From Luoshenia tenuis (GTDB lineage Bacteria; Bacillota; Clostridia; Christensenellales; GCA-900066905), in the NCBI RefSeq assembly GCF_014384745.1, contig NZ_JACRSO010000001.1, positions 868,001 through 932,000 of the forward strand: a stretch of 64,000 bases of DNA, in the 5' to 3' direction. The position numbers and the translations under genes are program-made. A model generated the notes under the pieces. It did no database searches. It was given only the letters and a program-made list of their open reading frames with translations, and had not been told where the DNA came from. How positions within the stretch are numbered: the stretch's first letter is position 1; each line of letters begins with the position of its first letter. This document shows, in pieces, positions 16,215-28,300 of the stretch.

Positions 16215-17156
16215 TCATACTTCCGTCAAGCGCATTTGCTGCTCTCGCAGCGAATACATCTTTTTTACGCTCACGCGGTCGCCCTCCACCGGTACTCCGG
16301 TCAGCAGGGGGCTATGCGGGTCGTGCTGGCCGCCATTAGCCCGCAATAGGCTTTCACTATAGTTAGCATAACAATACCGGCAACCATTTGGGCAGGTGTT
16401 ATACGCACCAATATCGATGCTTTCGGCACATCCACACGCCAGGCGCTGGTTCCGATCTTTGCGCACGGCCAACGGGCAGGCCAGCAACCGGCCCAGCAAT
16501 TCCCCATCGATACATCGGGCGCGTCCAATCCCGTATTCCTCTAGGTCCAGTGTTTCGGCACAGGCGTCGATTTCCAGTCCATAACTATGGGCGATCTCGC
16601 CCAAGGCTTTGGCCAGGCGCCTTTGTTCCGCCGGGGTAAAATGCTGCAATGTCAGGCCGGCCAGGTTTTGGGCGGTATTGCGGTAATAATCCAAAAAACT
16701 GATAGTACACCGCTTTGTATAGAGGGAAAGGCGCTTGGCCAGCGCCGCAAAGCAACGAATATGGTTTTCCATCGTGTAGCGCCGCGTCAAAAAAATAGGG
16801 TCGTACCGCCAGACCACCCGCTCCGGGCCGACGGCATCCGAAAGCCTTTGAAAAGCCGGGATCAGCACGCGCTGCTTATCGGGCAGCCGGGGCTCCACAT
16901 CGCTCGCATAAGCGTTGAGCGTAAACTGGAAGTAATACATATACTGGTGTAGTTGATGTAGATGATTCAGCATTGGCGTGGGATTTTTTGTCCAAAAGAC
17001 AATGCCGTCCACCACCTCCGGCGAAAGAGAAATTTCGCTGATCTGGTGCAGGTTTACGGGGTTTCGCACCCACACCTTCCCCGCCCGAATGCGCTCAAAA
17101 AACCAATCGGAATAAAAGCAGGGAATATCCGTACGCCGGCTGGCACTGATGATCAT
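16215..17156 (-). CDS. DUF1848 family protein with C-terminal cysteine cluster
   Basis: A 313-residue cytoplasmic protein. It starts MIISASRRTDIPCFYSDWFF and continues with VRNPVNLHQIS and VFWTKNPTPML, the conserved opening of DUF1848. The C-terminal part carries CGCAESIDIGAYNTCPNGC followed by RYCYANYS, a CxxxCxxC-like set of cysteines that could hold an iron-sulfur cluster, reminiscent of radical SAM or spore photoproduct-lyase-like proteins. The ATG at 17156 has GGGGAGGTG seven bases upstream; a longer frame is unlikely. Function is not established. It stands alone between terminators. Confidence 0.85.
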   Translation of the reverse strand: MIISASRRTDIPCFYSDWFFERIRAGKVWVRNPVNLHQISEISLSPEVVDGIVFWTKNPTPMLNHLHQLHQYMYYFQFTLNAYASDVEPRLPDKQRVLIPAFQRLSDAVGPERVVWRYDPIFLTRRYTMENHIRCFAALAKRLSLYTKRCTISFLDYYRNTAQNLAGLTLQHFTPAEQRRLAKALGEIAHSYGLEIDACAETLDLEEYGIGRARCIDGELLGRLLACPLAVRKDRNQRLACGCAESIDIGAYNTCPNGCRYCYANYSESLLRANGGQHDPHSPLLTGVPVEGDRVSVKKMYSLREQQMRLTEV

Positions 17157-17225
17157 CGTTTCACCTCCCCTTCCACTATACGCCGCCGCAAGCCCGCGCA
17201 CAATATGTATAAGTCTTAGCAAAAG

Positions 17226-17259
17226 AAAACAGGCGCCCGCCAACACGGACGCCTGTTTT
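17226..17259 (-). terminator. Terminator after the MucBP-like gene
   Basis: AAAACAGGCG (17226-17235) pairs with CGCCTGTTTT (17250-17259); the minus-strand product ends in TTTTCTTTT. Confidence 0.7.
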
Positions 17260-17271
17260 TAATCATCCAAA

Positions 17272-19101
17272 CTATTTCGCTTCAGCCGCTTTCTTCTTTT
17301 TCAGCACGATCCAAAGGATACCGCCAGCTACCAGCACGGCCGCACCGGCGACCGTCCACCAGATCCAGGCCTGGCTCGCCGGCTGTTCAGCCGCGGCAGC
17401 AGGCACTTCCGAATCCGGGATATCCACTACGTCGCCGCCGTCATCCTCTGGTTCCGTTCCCGCGGCAGCGGGAACCGGATTATCCAGGATGTCCACCAGA
17501 TCCTCCTCCGTCGCCTCGACGATATTGCCTTCCCCGTCGGTCACAACAGTGGTGGTACCCTCCGGCGTGATGATGGTGGTTACGCCGGTCGTATTATCGG
17601 TAATGACCACATTTTCCGTATTATCGGCCGCGTTTTGATAGAACACCGAGTATACGCGGCGCGGCAGGTAGAACGCGTGGTCGATCGTCTGCTCCTGTCC
17701 AGAAACCAGCTTATACTCCGTACCGTCAACCGTGTAGGTCGCCGGCAGGTCGAAAGATACGCTCCCACCGCTGGAAACTACCTGTTCCGTGCGGTAGAGA
17801 ATGCTGTTATCCGCAATATTTACATACTGCACCGTAACCGCGTAGCTGCTCTCCTCCTGGCCCTGCACGTTATAGTAGAAGTTGTACACGCGCTGGCTGT
17901 TAGAGAATGCGTGGGCGATATTGCGGTTCTGGCCCGAGGCCAGGTAATACGTGGTGCCGTCCCGCTCAAAGGAAGAGACCGCCTCAAAGGTCGCCGTGGA
18001 GTTAAGGTTTACCGTCACCGTTTCCGTCGCAAGGGTAGCCCCATTAGCAGAAGACAGATAATTAATGCGAATCTCGTACGGCGCGGTGGCGACCGCCAGA
18101 TCGTAACGCACCGTATAAGTGCGCTTAGTGTTGTCAAAGGCGTGGGTGATCGTAGCCGGCTCTCCAGAGGCGCGGTTATACTGGCTACCGTTGGCTGTGG
18201 CGATGCTAGCGGGAATATCGATATTTACCGTCTCATTCACCGGTACCGTCACACGCTTATAACCCAGCAGCTTTCCGCTGCCATCCACATACTGTACGTT
18301 AACGTTATATGCCGTAGCGGCAGGTTCCTGCACCAGCTCGTAATAGATTTTGTAGCTGCGCGTCGCCGTACCATAGGCATGGCTGATCGAAGAGGGCTGC
18401 CCCGTCATCAACTGATAGTTGCGGCCGTTCACGCTCAACGTCTTGGGGTTATCGTGGTTCACCGTAGCATCTACGGCCACGTCCAGCGTGGCGCCGCCAA
18501 GGCGGGTATCGCTGGTATCCACATAGGTCACCGAGATCTGATAGGGCTGCTTGACGATCTCTTTATACTCAAAGGTCATCGTCGTGCTGCTCTTGCCAAA
18601 CATGTGGGTCTGGCTGGAGGCCGAAGCCAACTCATAGGTCTTCCCGCTCGACGTAAGGGTGGCCGGGGCCGTATGGGTATAGTTACCGCTCACCGCATGC
18701 TTTTGGGATTGGAGCTCTACCCCGCCGGACATGTATTTGATGGTGATGTTGTACTTATTTGCGCCGATGGCGTACAGCGTTTTAGCCGCCCCGTTAAGCG
18801 TATAGCTCACGTAGATCCGCACGCCCTGCATCTGCGCATCGGGATAGCGCAGCGTAATGCTGCCGCCGGCAGGCACCACGTCCTGCTTTGTGATATTGCC
18901 GTTCACATCGCCCCAGGTGATCTCCTTATCCTCACCATTGGGGTTGGACACGGTAAAAATCTGCACACCCGGCTCATCTGCGGTCTGCGCGGCAAGCCGC
19001 AAGGCAGACTCGCTGGCCAATACCGTTGTAAAGCTCCCCAGAACCAGCGTTAAGACTACAACAAGTGCTGTAAGCGAACGCAGTATCGTTTTCCTCATCA
19101 T
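17272..19101 (-). CDS. Membrane-anchored surface protein with five MucBP-like repeats
   Basis: A 609-residue exported protein. A signal peptide (residues about 4-30, LTALVVVLTLVLGSFTTVLA) is followed by a short beta domain. Five repeats of about 70-80 residues cover 115-500. Each begins with a strand such as YQISVTYVD, YNVNVQYVDGSG, YEIRINYLSS or YAVTVQYVN and ends with a Tyr-Xaa-Leu-Ala-Ser-Gly-Gln / HAF / R-x-Y-x-x-x-Y pattern, like MucBP mucin-binding repeats. A threonine- and acid-rich spacer (about 500-575) precedes a membrane helix (WWTVAGAAVLVAGGILWIVL) and KKKKAAEAK. There is no LPxTG-type motif, so anchoring should be by the helix. The ATG at 19101 fits AAGGGATGTGAT upstream. Two TGTGAC heptamers precede it. 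Confidence 0.85.
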   Translation of the reverse strand: MMRKTILRSLTALVVVLTLVLGSFTTVLASESALRLAAQTADEPGVQIFTVSNPNGEDKEITWGDVNGNITKQDVVPAGGSITLRYPDAQMQGVRIYVSYTLNGAAKTLYAIGANKYNITIKYMSGGVELQSQKHAVSGNYTHTAPATLTSSGKTYELASASSQTHMFGKSSTTMTFEYKEIVKQPYQISVTYVDTSDTRLGGATLDVAVDATVNHDNPKTLSVNGRNYQLMTGQPSSISHAYGTATRSYKIYYELVQEPAATAYNVNVQYVDGSGKLLGYKRVTVPVNETVNIDIPASIATANGSQYNRASGEPATITHAFDNTKRTYTVRYDLAVATAPYEIRINYLSSANGATLATETVTVNLNSTATFEAVSSFERDGTTYYLASGQNRNIAHAFSNSQRVYNFYYNVQGQEESSYAVTVQYVNIADNSILYRTEQVVSSGGSVSFDLPATYTVDGTEYKLVSGQEQTIDHAFYLPRRVYSVFYQNAADNTENVVITDNTTGVTTIITPEGTTTVVTDGEGNIVEATEEDLVDILDNPVPAAAGTEPEDDGGDVVDIPDSEVPAAAAEQPASQAWIWWTVAGAAVLVAGGILWIVLKKKKAAEAK

Positions 19102-19161
19102 AATCACATCCCTTTACTCATGGCTCACAATTTATGGACACCGCTTGCGTCCTACAATCTT

Positions 19162-19194
19162 ATGATAGACATTGCAAGTCACACACCTGTCACA
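19162..19194 (-). promoter_or_regulatory. Direct-repeat operator and promoter of the MucBP-like gene
   Basis: On the minus strand TGTGACA (19188-19194), four bases, TGTGACT (19177-19183), nine bases, and the -10-like TATCAT (19162-19167). There is no -35 hexamer. The 11-base repeat period and short distance to the -10 copy the layout of SARP activator sites. The giant adhesin gene has the same geometry. Confidence 0.55.
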
Positions 19195-19264
19195 TAACCA
19201 GCCTATCTTAAGAACTTTGCAAAAGTTTCTGTGATAAAACGCCTATTTTTACCCCAAAAGCCGC

Positions 19265-19291
19265 ATGGGGCGGTGCTATTCACCGCCCCAT
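19265..19291 (-). terminator. Terminator-like hairpin after the giant adhesin gene
   Basis: ATGGGGCGGTG/CACCGCCCCAT, 11-bp perfect stem with a 5-base loop, 10 bases after the stop codon. The T-run is short and interrupted, so termination may be incomplete. Confidence 0.6.
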
Positions 19292-19301
19292 ACCGTTTTC
19301 A

Positions 19302-22300
19302 TCATTCGCCGCGTTCTTCCTTCTTTTTCTGCACGATGGATGCGCAGATCCCGATCAGCGACAGCAGCATCAGCGCCAGGTAGCCCGCCGGCATACTTCC
19401 ATCGCCGGTTTGGATGCCGCCTCCATCGCCCTGCGTCGTCACGGTGGTATCCGGCGTATAAACGCCCGCATCCCAGGTCATATCGAACCCGCCCTGCTCC
19501 AGGTAGAAAGCCCGCGAATAATACGCATTGTCCTGGCCGGCACGGCTGGCGTCCGAATCGTACATATACGCGTCCTCGGTGTCGCCGGCGTTAGCCGTGG
19601 TTACCTGATAGATTTCCGGAATGTTAAAGCGCACGCGGTAGTAACCTGCATCCAAATCGTCAAAGCGGTAGTAACCCGCGCCATTGGTGTAGGTCGTCCC
19701 CAGGACGATCCAGCTCGCCTCATCCAGTACATTTTCGCTGGGATTGTACTCCAGAACGACCTCGATCCCTTCGATGCCGGCTTCGCCTTCATCCTGCAGG
19801 CCATTCTTATTGGCGTCAAACCAGACGAAGTCGCCTACGCTGCCCTTCTCCGTTACGATGCCCGCGTCCCAGGTCATATCGCTCTGGCCATAGCCCAGGT
19901 CGATCACCGTGGTGGCAAAGCCCCAGCCCGGCAGGTAGATCGGGATCGCGTCCGAATCCAGCGCAGGGTCATCCCCCGCATTGGTGATCGTCAGCGCCTC
20001 GTTTACATCAAAGCCGAAGATCACGCGGTAAGAATATCCGGAGTCTGGCCCGCTCTTTAACCCATCAAACCGGTAGTAGCCGTTCTCATCGGTTTGCGTC
20101 TCTTCGTAGAAAGACCAAGCATCCTCACTGCCCTGGCGCTGCTGCAGGATCACCGGCACGCCGGCCACAGGCAATTCGTCCGCATCCTGGATGCCATCCC
20201 GGTTGGTATCGTACCACACGTAATCGCCAATGCTGCCCAGCAGATAGGCGCCGGCATCCCAGGTGGTGTCCACGGTGTTGTATCCAAGGTCGATCACCGG
20301 CGTGTAGCCTTGGTTCAGATCGGCAGTGATCTCCATCTCCACATCGGAGTCCTGCGTATCGTTCAGGTCCATATGGGCCTTCACAGCGCGGTAGTCATCC
20401 GGGAAGTCGAAGTGGACCTGATACTGCCCCTCCTCCAACCGGTCGAAGAAGTACCGTCCATCCTCGCCCACGGTGACCTGCGGGCGATACGGCGTATCCT
20501 CGCGGAAGCCGTCCACCACGCGGTAAAGCGTGACCACGGTGCCGGGCAAAGGAATCCCAATGCTCTGCACATCATCGTAGTCCCGGTCGTCAAAGCAGTA
20601 GCCGCCCAGCGCGCTGTAGGTGATCAGCCCCGCGTCCCAGGTCTCATCCCTTGTGTTCACCGGCAGATCGATCACTTCCGTTTGGCGGATGCGGTCGCTC
20701 TCATCAGCGGCGAACTGCGCATCGGAGTCGTCCACATCGCTGACGCCCTGGCTGGGGGTGGTAAAGGCAAACTCATAAATACCTTGGGTATTCTTCAGGT
20801 TCGTAATGTCGAACTCTACCACGTACTTGCCCGGCAGCAGGTTCTCAAACCAGTAAGTGCCCGCTACGCCGTCGATCGTGGCGGTCGTGGTACTCCTGTA
20901 AATCACGGGATCGACCGTCCCCGCTTCATCGGCCCGGTAGAGGTTGACCGTAACACCGTTTACGCCCGGCTCGTCAGGATCCTGAATGCCGTTGCGGTTC
21001 TCATCCATCCACACCCGGTTACCCAGGGCGGAAGCCGTGATGAAGCCAGCGTCGATGGTGTCGTTATCCTCGCCATGCAGTACGCCCAGGGCGTCCAGCG
21101 TAACTTTAAGGGTGATCTCCTCGGAGAAATAGTTCTCATCGATATTCGAGTCGATCGTGCGGTCTTCCCCTTTATAGCGCTCGGTAACCGTATAGCCCGT
21201 ATCGGGGTTGGTAAACTCCACGCGGTAGGTATAGTACGTCTCTCCGATATAGTCCTTCGGGTCGGTAGAGCCTTGCGGCGCGCCCGCCTTCAGGTAATTA
21301 CAGGGCAGATCCTCAAACAGATATTTGCCTTCTGCATCCGTAGCCGTGGTCTTGGTCGATTCCGTAGTGCCATCCACCGTCACCTTCTTTATGTGCAGGG
21401 TGACCGGCGAATCCGCCACAAAGGTATCGCCCTCGTCCTGGATGCCGTTGCGGTTGTTGTCCAGGAACACATAATCGCCAATGCTGCCCAGCGGCAGATC
21501 CAGGTTGCAAAGCACCTCAACGTTTTCGACCCGGTCCTCCGAATCGATGGTGTCGCCGGTATTGCTGGCGCGTACCACCGCGCCCATGGCGGAGTTGGCG
21601 ATCAGCTTGCCTACGTATTCCTCGATCTGTTCGCCGGTAAACCCAGGCGCCTGCATGTGCAGCTCGATCTCATAGGCGTCGCGCTCCTCCATCAGGTCCC
21701 CATCGGGGAAGGTGATCTCAATGCCGATGGCGGTTACCTGGCTCAAATCCGCAGGCGGCGTTGTCGTCCAGCCGCTCCAGTCGGTAGCCGTTTCGTAGGC
21801 CATGGGCAGCTCGCTACTGGGGGTTTGCGCATTACGCGTATCCTGCGACCAATCCGCCGTCGAGTAGTACACGGTAGCGCCCGGCGCATCCACACCCGTC
21901 AGGATCATCTGGCCTGGCATATCGGTCGAGCGCCCGATCACGTTATCCACGTTACGCAGCGCGTACGAATCGCCCGAGAACGGCAGGATATCGATAATCC
22001 GCGCCGTCTTGATCGGGCTGGTGGAGCCGTTGTAGAGCCGGATCTTGTAATCCACATCCCCGCCCGGGTAAGTGCTGGCCACCTGCCCGGCCGGCAGGTA
22101 ATCGTCGTTCAGCGGCCCCTTAACATACTTGTAGATGTTCAGCACGTTATTATCATGCACGGTGATGTTGGCATTGGCGTTTACGTACTGGTTCTGGCCC
22201 TCTAGCCCGGTCTCATCGTTGACCACTTCATCCAACTCGGGGTTTTCCACCAGCGAGCCCATATAGTTTTCAAAGCTCACCCCCGTGGGATTCTCTACCG

Positions 22301-25300
22301 ATAGCGGCAGCCGGTAGGCACTGCTCAAGTACGCCGGGCTGAGCAGCTGCGTCACCTCGGAAGGCTTATCCGCCGCAATGTAGACCTGATACTTGATCTC
22401 GATCGATTCGCCCGGGGCCAGCTCCACATCGTCAAAGGTAAATACCACGCGTGTGGTCGTCACGCCGGCCATCTGTACGATCTGGCCCGTGCTCTCGTCC
22501 AGCCGCGAGGCCGGCACCTCATATTCATATGCGATGCGAGGCGTCAGCACTTTACCCAGGCTGTTGGTAAAGGTAAAGGTCTTCCCATCCGCATAGAACT
22601 GGTCCAGCGAGGTATAGCCCGGCAGATCCATCGAAATGATAGGATCCACAAACGGGGTATCCGCGCTTTGGTTGGTGGCGCGCAGGGTGTATTCCACCGG
22701 CTCGCCCGGGAAGAACATCGTACCTGTGGGGGTGTTGGACAGCGATACGCGGGTCTTGGCCACCTCCAGCAGCGGGATCGTAGCCGTTACCACGTTGCTG
22801 TTGCGATTCACGCTGCGCGGCACCGCCGTACCGGTGGCGCTGTACTCGCTATAGGTATAGCTCAACTTTGCCTGATTGGTCACGCGGCGTATCTCGTGCT
22901 CAGTCACATCGCCTTGGCGCTGCGCAAAGGTAATATCCAGATCGATCCCCTGCGCCGTAAAGCCGGCGCCCACGTTTTCATACACCACGCGCACGCCCAT
23001 GGCCTTTACGCCATCGGGCAGGGCGCTATCCAGGTTGACCTCTTCAAAACGCCCGTCCGCCAGGTTCTGCAAATCGTTCTTCGTATAAGTCGCCGAGAGC
23101 GGCGTCCACTCCTCCGTGCCCAGTTGGCTGTAGGTCTGGTACTCTACCCGTGCGCTGACGCTGCCGCCGCCGGCATTGCTCGCCTTATAGATGCGCACGC
23201 TGTTAAATGCATAGTCGCCCTGAGCAATCGTCTTATCGACCGGCGTAGAGGAATCCGAACTCTCGTAGTACTGCATCGCCACGTTGTTATCCGTTACGGT
23301 AAAATCATCCATCGCTACGTTATTCTCACCGTTTGCATAATCGCGCAGCGTAAACGTGGTGGCAAAGGGCTGCATCAGCAGGCTCTCGTCGGCCTGCGTA
23401 TCGGTGATGCCCTTGTTGATAATACCGGTAAAGCCCTGAATATCCGTGGTTGGCGTATTGGTAAAGGTCACCTGATTCTGTTCACCGGCCGGCACATGCA
23501 GCGGATAGATGGTCACCCATTCGCTGGTGGGATTGAACCGTTCGTCCAGCGTGTACCCGTTTGGCGCCTGAATCTCTTTGACCAGGTACCGCGTGCCGCT
23601 TTGCGCAGCGGGCAGCAGCTTACTCATGGCAATACCGCCCTGGGTGGTCAGCGGCCCATCCACTTTTTCTACCGGATCACCGTGCGCATCTACACTCCAC
23701 ACCTCAAAGATCGCGCCCGTCAGAGGCTGATCTAAGCTATTGACCTTGCTGATCACCACGCGGCCCTTATCGGCAGCGTTGGTCACAGCGGCATCATACG
23801 TCAGATACTGGCTCTGGCCTGCAGCAATAACGATCGTCTGATCCGCCTGAGAGATTTTGTAGCCATCCGGCGCGCTGACTTCGTGGATCACGTAGGTACC
23901 CGCATCCAGATTTTCCCAAGCGCATACGCCGTTTTGTGTCGTCTTAACATCCTGCTCTTCGTTGCCGGGTGCCACGCTATCCTTATAAAGCTGGAACTTC
24001 GCGCCCGTCAGCAGCGGGCTGCCGTTTTGCACGTCGCCGCGCTTGGTCAGCTCGATCCGCCCCTGCGCGTCGTTATACACCTCAAATTGCACCGTAGTTC
24101 CGCTGACGATGCTGAATTCGTACCGGCTGGGCGCTACAATCGTGTAGCCGTCCGGCGCGCTCACCTCTTCAACCATATAGTTGCCCGGCGGCAGCATGCC
24201 GGAGGTATAACTGCCGTCCACCTCAAAGGTGGGGTTCTGCGGGTCGTACAGTTCATACTGCCCCGCGGCGCCCGGCTGTGCGCTTTCCTTATACAGGTTA
24301 AATACCGCGCCGCTGACCGGCGTTTCGGTGCCGGTAATGCGCTTTTCCAAGGTAAAACGTCCGCGGTTGGGCACGTTATAAATCGCCTGATCCTGGCCCA
24401 CATACGCCTGGTCGATCTCGCCGGCAGCTACGCTTACCTTGTAGGAATTGGGGTGCGTCGGGTCCAGATCAAAGCCTGTGGGCACCGTGCTCTCTACCAG
24501 TTCATAATTACCGGGGTCCAGCCAGCCGGAAAGGCCGTAGCCCTGCGCATCTGTGGTGATGGTCATATCCAGCTTTTCGCCCCGCGAACCGGTGGCCAGA
24601 TCGCCATTCCATTTATAGATGTCGAACACCGCGCCTTCTACCGGTACGGCAACGTCTGCATTTTCCGAATCGACCCACTGGGCCAGTTTCTCAATCTTGA
24701 TCTTGCCCTGGGGGATATTCTCGATCTCCACGCGCTTGCTCGCGCTATTATCCGTGCGTACCAGCACCGGGGCGGGATTGGCCACATACCCTTCGGCCGG
24801 CTGGCGCTCTACCAGATAATAATCCGTTTCCGGGCGCAGGCCGGTAAAGCTGACGATACCACTGGCGTTAGTGGTCTTATCCTCGCTAAACAGCGGGTTG
24901 GCGCCGGCCAGCGCGTCTTCCCGGCTGGCGTAAAGCTGGAACTTGGCCCCCTGTACAGCGTGCTTGCCCGCATCCTGATAGTACTTATAGACCTCTACCG
25001 TCTGTATCTTGTCGTTTTCAACAGTATAGGTGGCAAGGCCGTTGGCCGTCACGCTGAAAGGCCCTATAAATTCGCCGTCCGTCAGCATGTAGCCATCCGG
25101 TGTCTTCACCTCTTTGAGGTAATAGGTCTTGGCGGGATCCAGCAGAACCGAGGTATCCTCGCCCTGGGCATTGGTCTCCAGCGTATCGTACTTGGTGCCC
25201 GTGCCGTTAGCGTTATCATAAATCTCGAACTTGGCGCCCTGCAGTTTGACCGTCTCGTCGTTTGCATCCACCTTGACGACTTTCAGCTTGCCGTAAGTGG

Positions 25301-28300
25301 TGGTATTCTCCACGGCGGCATCCCCCGTTAAACGGGTGGTCTGCCCAGCTGTAATGCGCACAGGGATGGGAGCGAGATTGGCGGCATAAGCGCCGTTGTT
25401 GCCAACGCTGTACTCCTTAAGCCAGTAATCGTCCTCGTCCAGATTGCTGATGGTGGATTTTACGTTGCCCGCCGTGGTGACCTGGCGGTAATCATCTCCC
25501 GTGCAATCCTGCGCGGCATCGCCGGTCACGTTCTTATACAGGCGGAAGGTCACGCCATTGAGGTAGCCCTCACGCCCGCCTTGCCACACGCCGTACTTCT
25601 CGATCTCCAGCGAGCCCTGTTTTGCGTTTGCAATGGCGATCGGGTCGATGGGATGATCGGCATCTACCGTATCGCTGCGCACGCCGGAAGCGTCGGTGAT
25701 CTTGCCGCCTTCAATGGTGATCTCCCGCACTGCCTGCGCGTTGGTATATCCCGCCTGCACGCTCTGCTCGGTAATGCGGTAGGTTCCCGCCGGCAGCAGC
25801 TCGGAGAGGTAATAATCCTTCGTCTTATCCGTACTGAAGGTAAAGGGTTCAAATGTATCGTCCCCCACCTTCTCCACCAGGAAGGTCGCGTTCAGCTTGG
25901 TGCCCGGCGCATCCCGGTCCACCTTTTTAAGCGCAAAGCGTCCATAACTGGTGATATTGTTGATCGGGTTATCGGCCAAGGTCTCATTGTCGCCCGTCGC
26001 CTCCAGCGTGACCACATGCTCGGTGGCATCCAGCTGGAAGCCGTCGGGCACCGCGGTCTCCACCACGATATATGTGCCCGGGGGCAGCAGGATCGACTTA
26101 TAATAGCCCTCCGCCGCGCCGCCCGTGCCGGTAAAGCCCTTGGTCACAAATTCGCCGCGGGTGTACTCGCCGGCAACGCCGGTAGGCTCGGCCTTGTAAA
26201 TGGAGAACTCTACGCCGTTTAAGTTATATGTCACGCCCGAAAGCTGGGTCACCTTGCGCACCAAGATCTGGCGGTACGCCTTATTGACGATGCGCAGCTC
26301 GCTGGTGAAGGTATCGCCCGTATCGCTGACCGTGACCACGTGGTAATCCGCATCCCGCACATAGTTGGGCAGCGTGGTGATCTCCAGCGCATAATAGGTA
26401 TAGGTGGGGACCAAATCGCGGAAGGCAAACGATCCGTTCTTGTCCGAGCGCGCCATGCTGGCGATGTTGTAGGTTGCCTCCAGGTTGGCGCGGTAATCCG
26501 CGCTGGCCATATCGGCATCGGTAATGGTATGGTTCGCCAGGTAGGCCTGCATGTTCTCCGCATCCGTTACGCTCTCGAATACGGCGATCCACACGCCCTC
26601 CAGCCCCTTACCCGCCTGGTCCACTTTAATACCCGGAGGGGTGACCGGTTTATAGTTGTATACGGTTACCGGTTCAATGGTCGCGGCCGTTACCTGAATC
26701 GGCCCGGTCCATTCGGTCACCATCTCGTAGCCATCCTGCATCAGCGGCGAACCTTCCAGCTCCCGCAGATAGTAGGTCTTATCCGGATCCAGCTCGATGG
26801 TCAGCGCCGTACCCGTTTCGCCTACCACGGTGCCGGTTTGGATATCGCCCGTATCCACCCGGGTCAGGTACTTGGTCTGGCCGTCGATGGTGTACGCCGT
26901 TCCGGCCGCGTCCTCTACGTAAAGCTCAAAGTTCGCGCCGTCCAGCAGCGCCTCAGAGCCCAGCTCCCGCTTGTAGATCTTGATCCGCCCACGTTCCGGC
27001 GTATTGTCAAAAGAATGTTCAACCGTAGCGCCGTCGGCGCCCACGGTTATCGCCACCGGCTCATTGGGCGAGGGCAGCTCGTAGTGCTCGGGCGCCGCAG
27101 TCTCCACGACCCAGTACTCGCCCGGCGCCAAAGCCTGGGAAAGCGCCTGGCCATTTTCAGTGCTGGTGGTCAGCTCCTGCACAAAATTGGGAGAATCCTT
27201 CCCGCCGGCCGCATCCGCTGCAAAGGTACCGGTTTTATGGTAGATCTCAAACTTTGCGCCGCCCAAAGTAAAGCGCACGTCTTCCTGCGCGCCGCCAGCA
27301 GGCGTTAACGACCACTTGGCAAATTTCTTAATCAAAATCTTGCCCATGGGTTGGTTTTCAATGGTCAGCGGCGCGTCCAGATGCGCCGTTTCGCCAGCCA
27401 CGATCACCACATCCTGATAATCCGGCTCCATCACGTAATCGCCCGTGACCGAAATTTCCTTGAGGCCATAGGTCCCCGGCTCCAGCCAACCCGATACGCC
27501 GATACCATTATTGGCGGCGCTGGTCTTGATCTGTCCTACCGGTTGGGCGGCATAGCTGCCATCCGGATTCTTCGGGTAAATATCAAAGGTCGCCGTCAGT
27601 CCGGTTCGGGTGTGGCTATCTATCTTTTGAATGCTTACCTTGCCCTTGCCCGCAACGTTTACGATTGCATGTACGTTGGCCGCATAGCCCGCGGTATTCT
27701 CACCCGAGGCCACGGTAATCGCCTGGACCGGCTGATCCGGCAGATCGTACCCGTCAGGCGCGGTGACCTCTTCCAGCCAGTAATCCCCCGGGATCACGTG
27801 CTCCATCTTGCCGGTCCCGCCCGTCTGCGTGGCAATGGTTTGGATATCAAAGGCGCCGGCATCCTGCTTATCCTGCGCCGCATTCGTACTCAGCCGCGGA
27901 TACAGGTGGAATACCGCCCCGGCCAGATTGGTATTTTGCTGATCCATCTGGCCCGTTTTGGAGATGACCAGCGTCGCATCATGGGCATTGGTGACCGTAA
28001 TATCTTTTATCGCCGCCTCAGTCGTCGTAGGCGCCTGGATCGCGTGAATGCTGCTATCCAGGATATAACCTGCGGGCACAGCCGTTTCTTTATAATAGTA
28101 GGTTTCGCCCGGCTTCAAGCCGTCAAACACCAGCACGCCGCCCTGGTCTGTGGTCCGGGTAGCCAGCGCGTTTCTATCATCTTGCGCGTCCGCCTCGGTA
28201 GCATACAGCTTAAACGTCGCCCCGTCGATCAGGATATCCTGCCCGGAGGCATTGCTCGCTTCATCCTTTTTCGTAATGCGCACGCTGACGGCCGGGTCGT

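Noticed and set aside
17272..17400. LPxTG-type signal in the MucBP-like protein
   Set aside because: No such motif precedes the C-terminal helix; only a Lys-rich tail is present.
20094..22205. Long plus-strand open frame (703 codons) opposite the giant adhesin gene, with several similar ones up to 29.3 kb
   Set aside because: They mirror the adhesin's biased codon use, have no ribosome sites, and their peptides are Arg/His/Gly-rich shadow sequences without domains.
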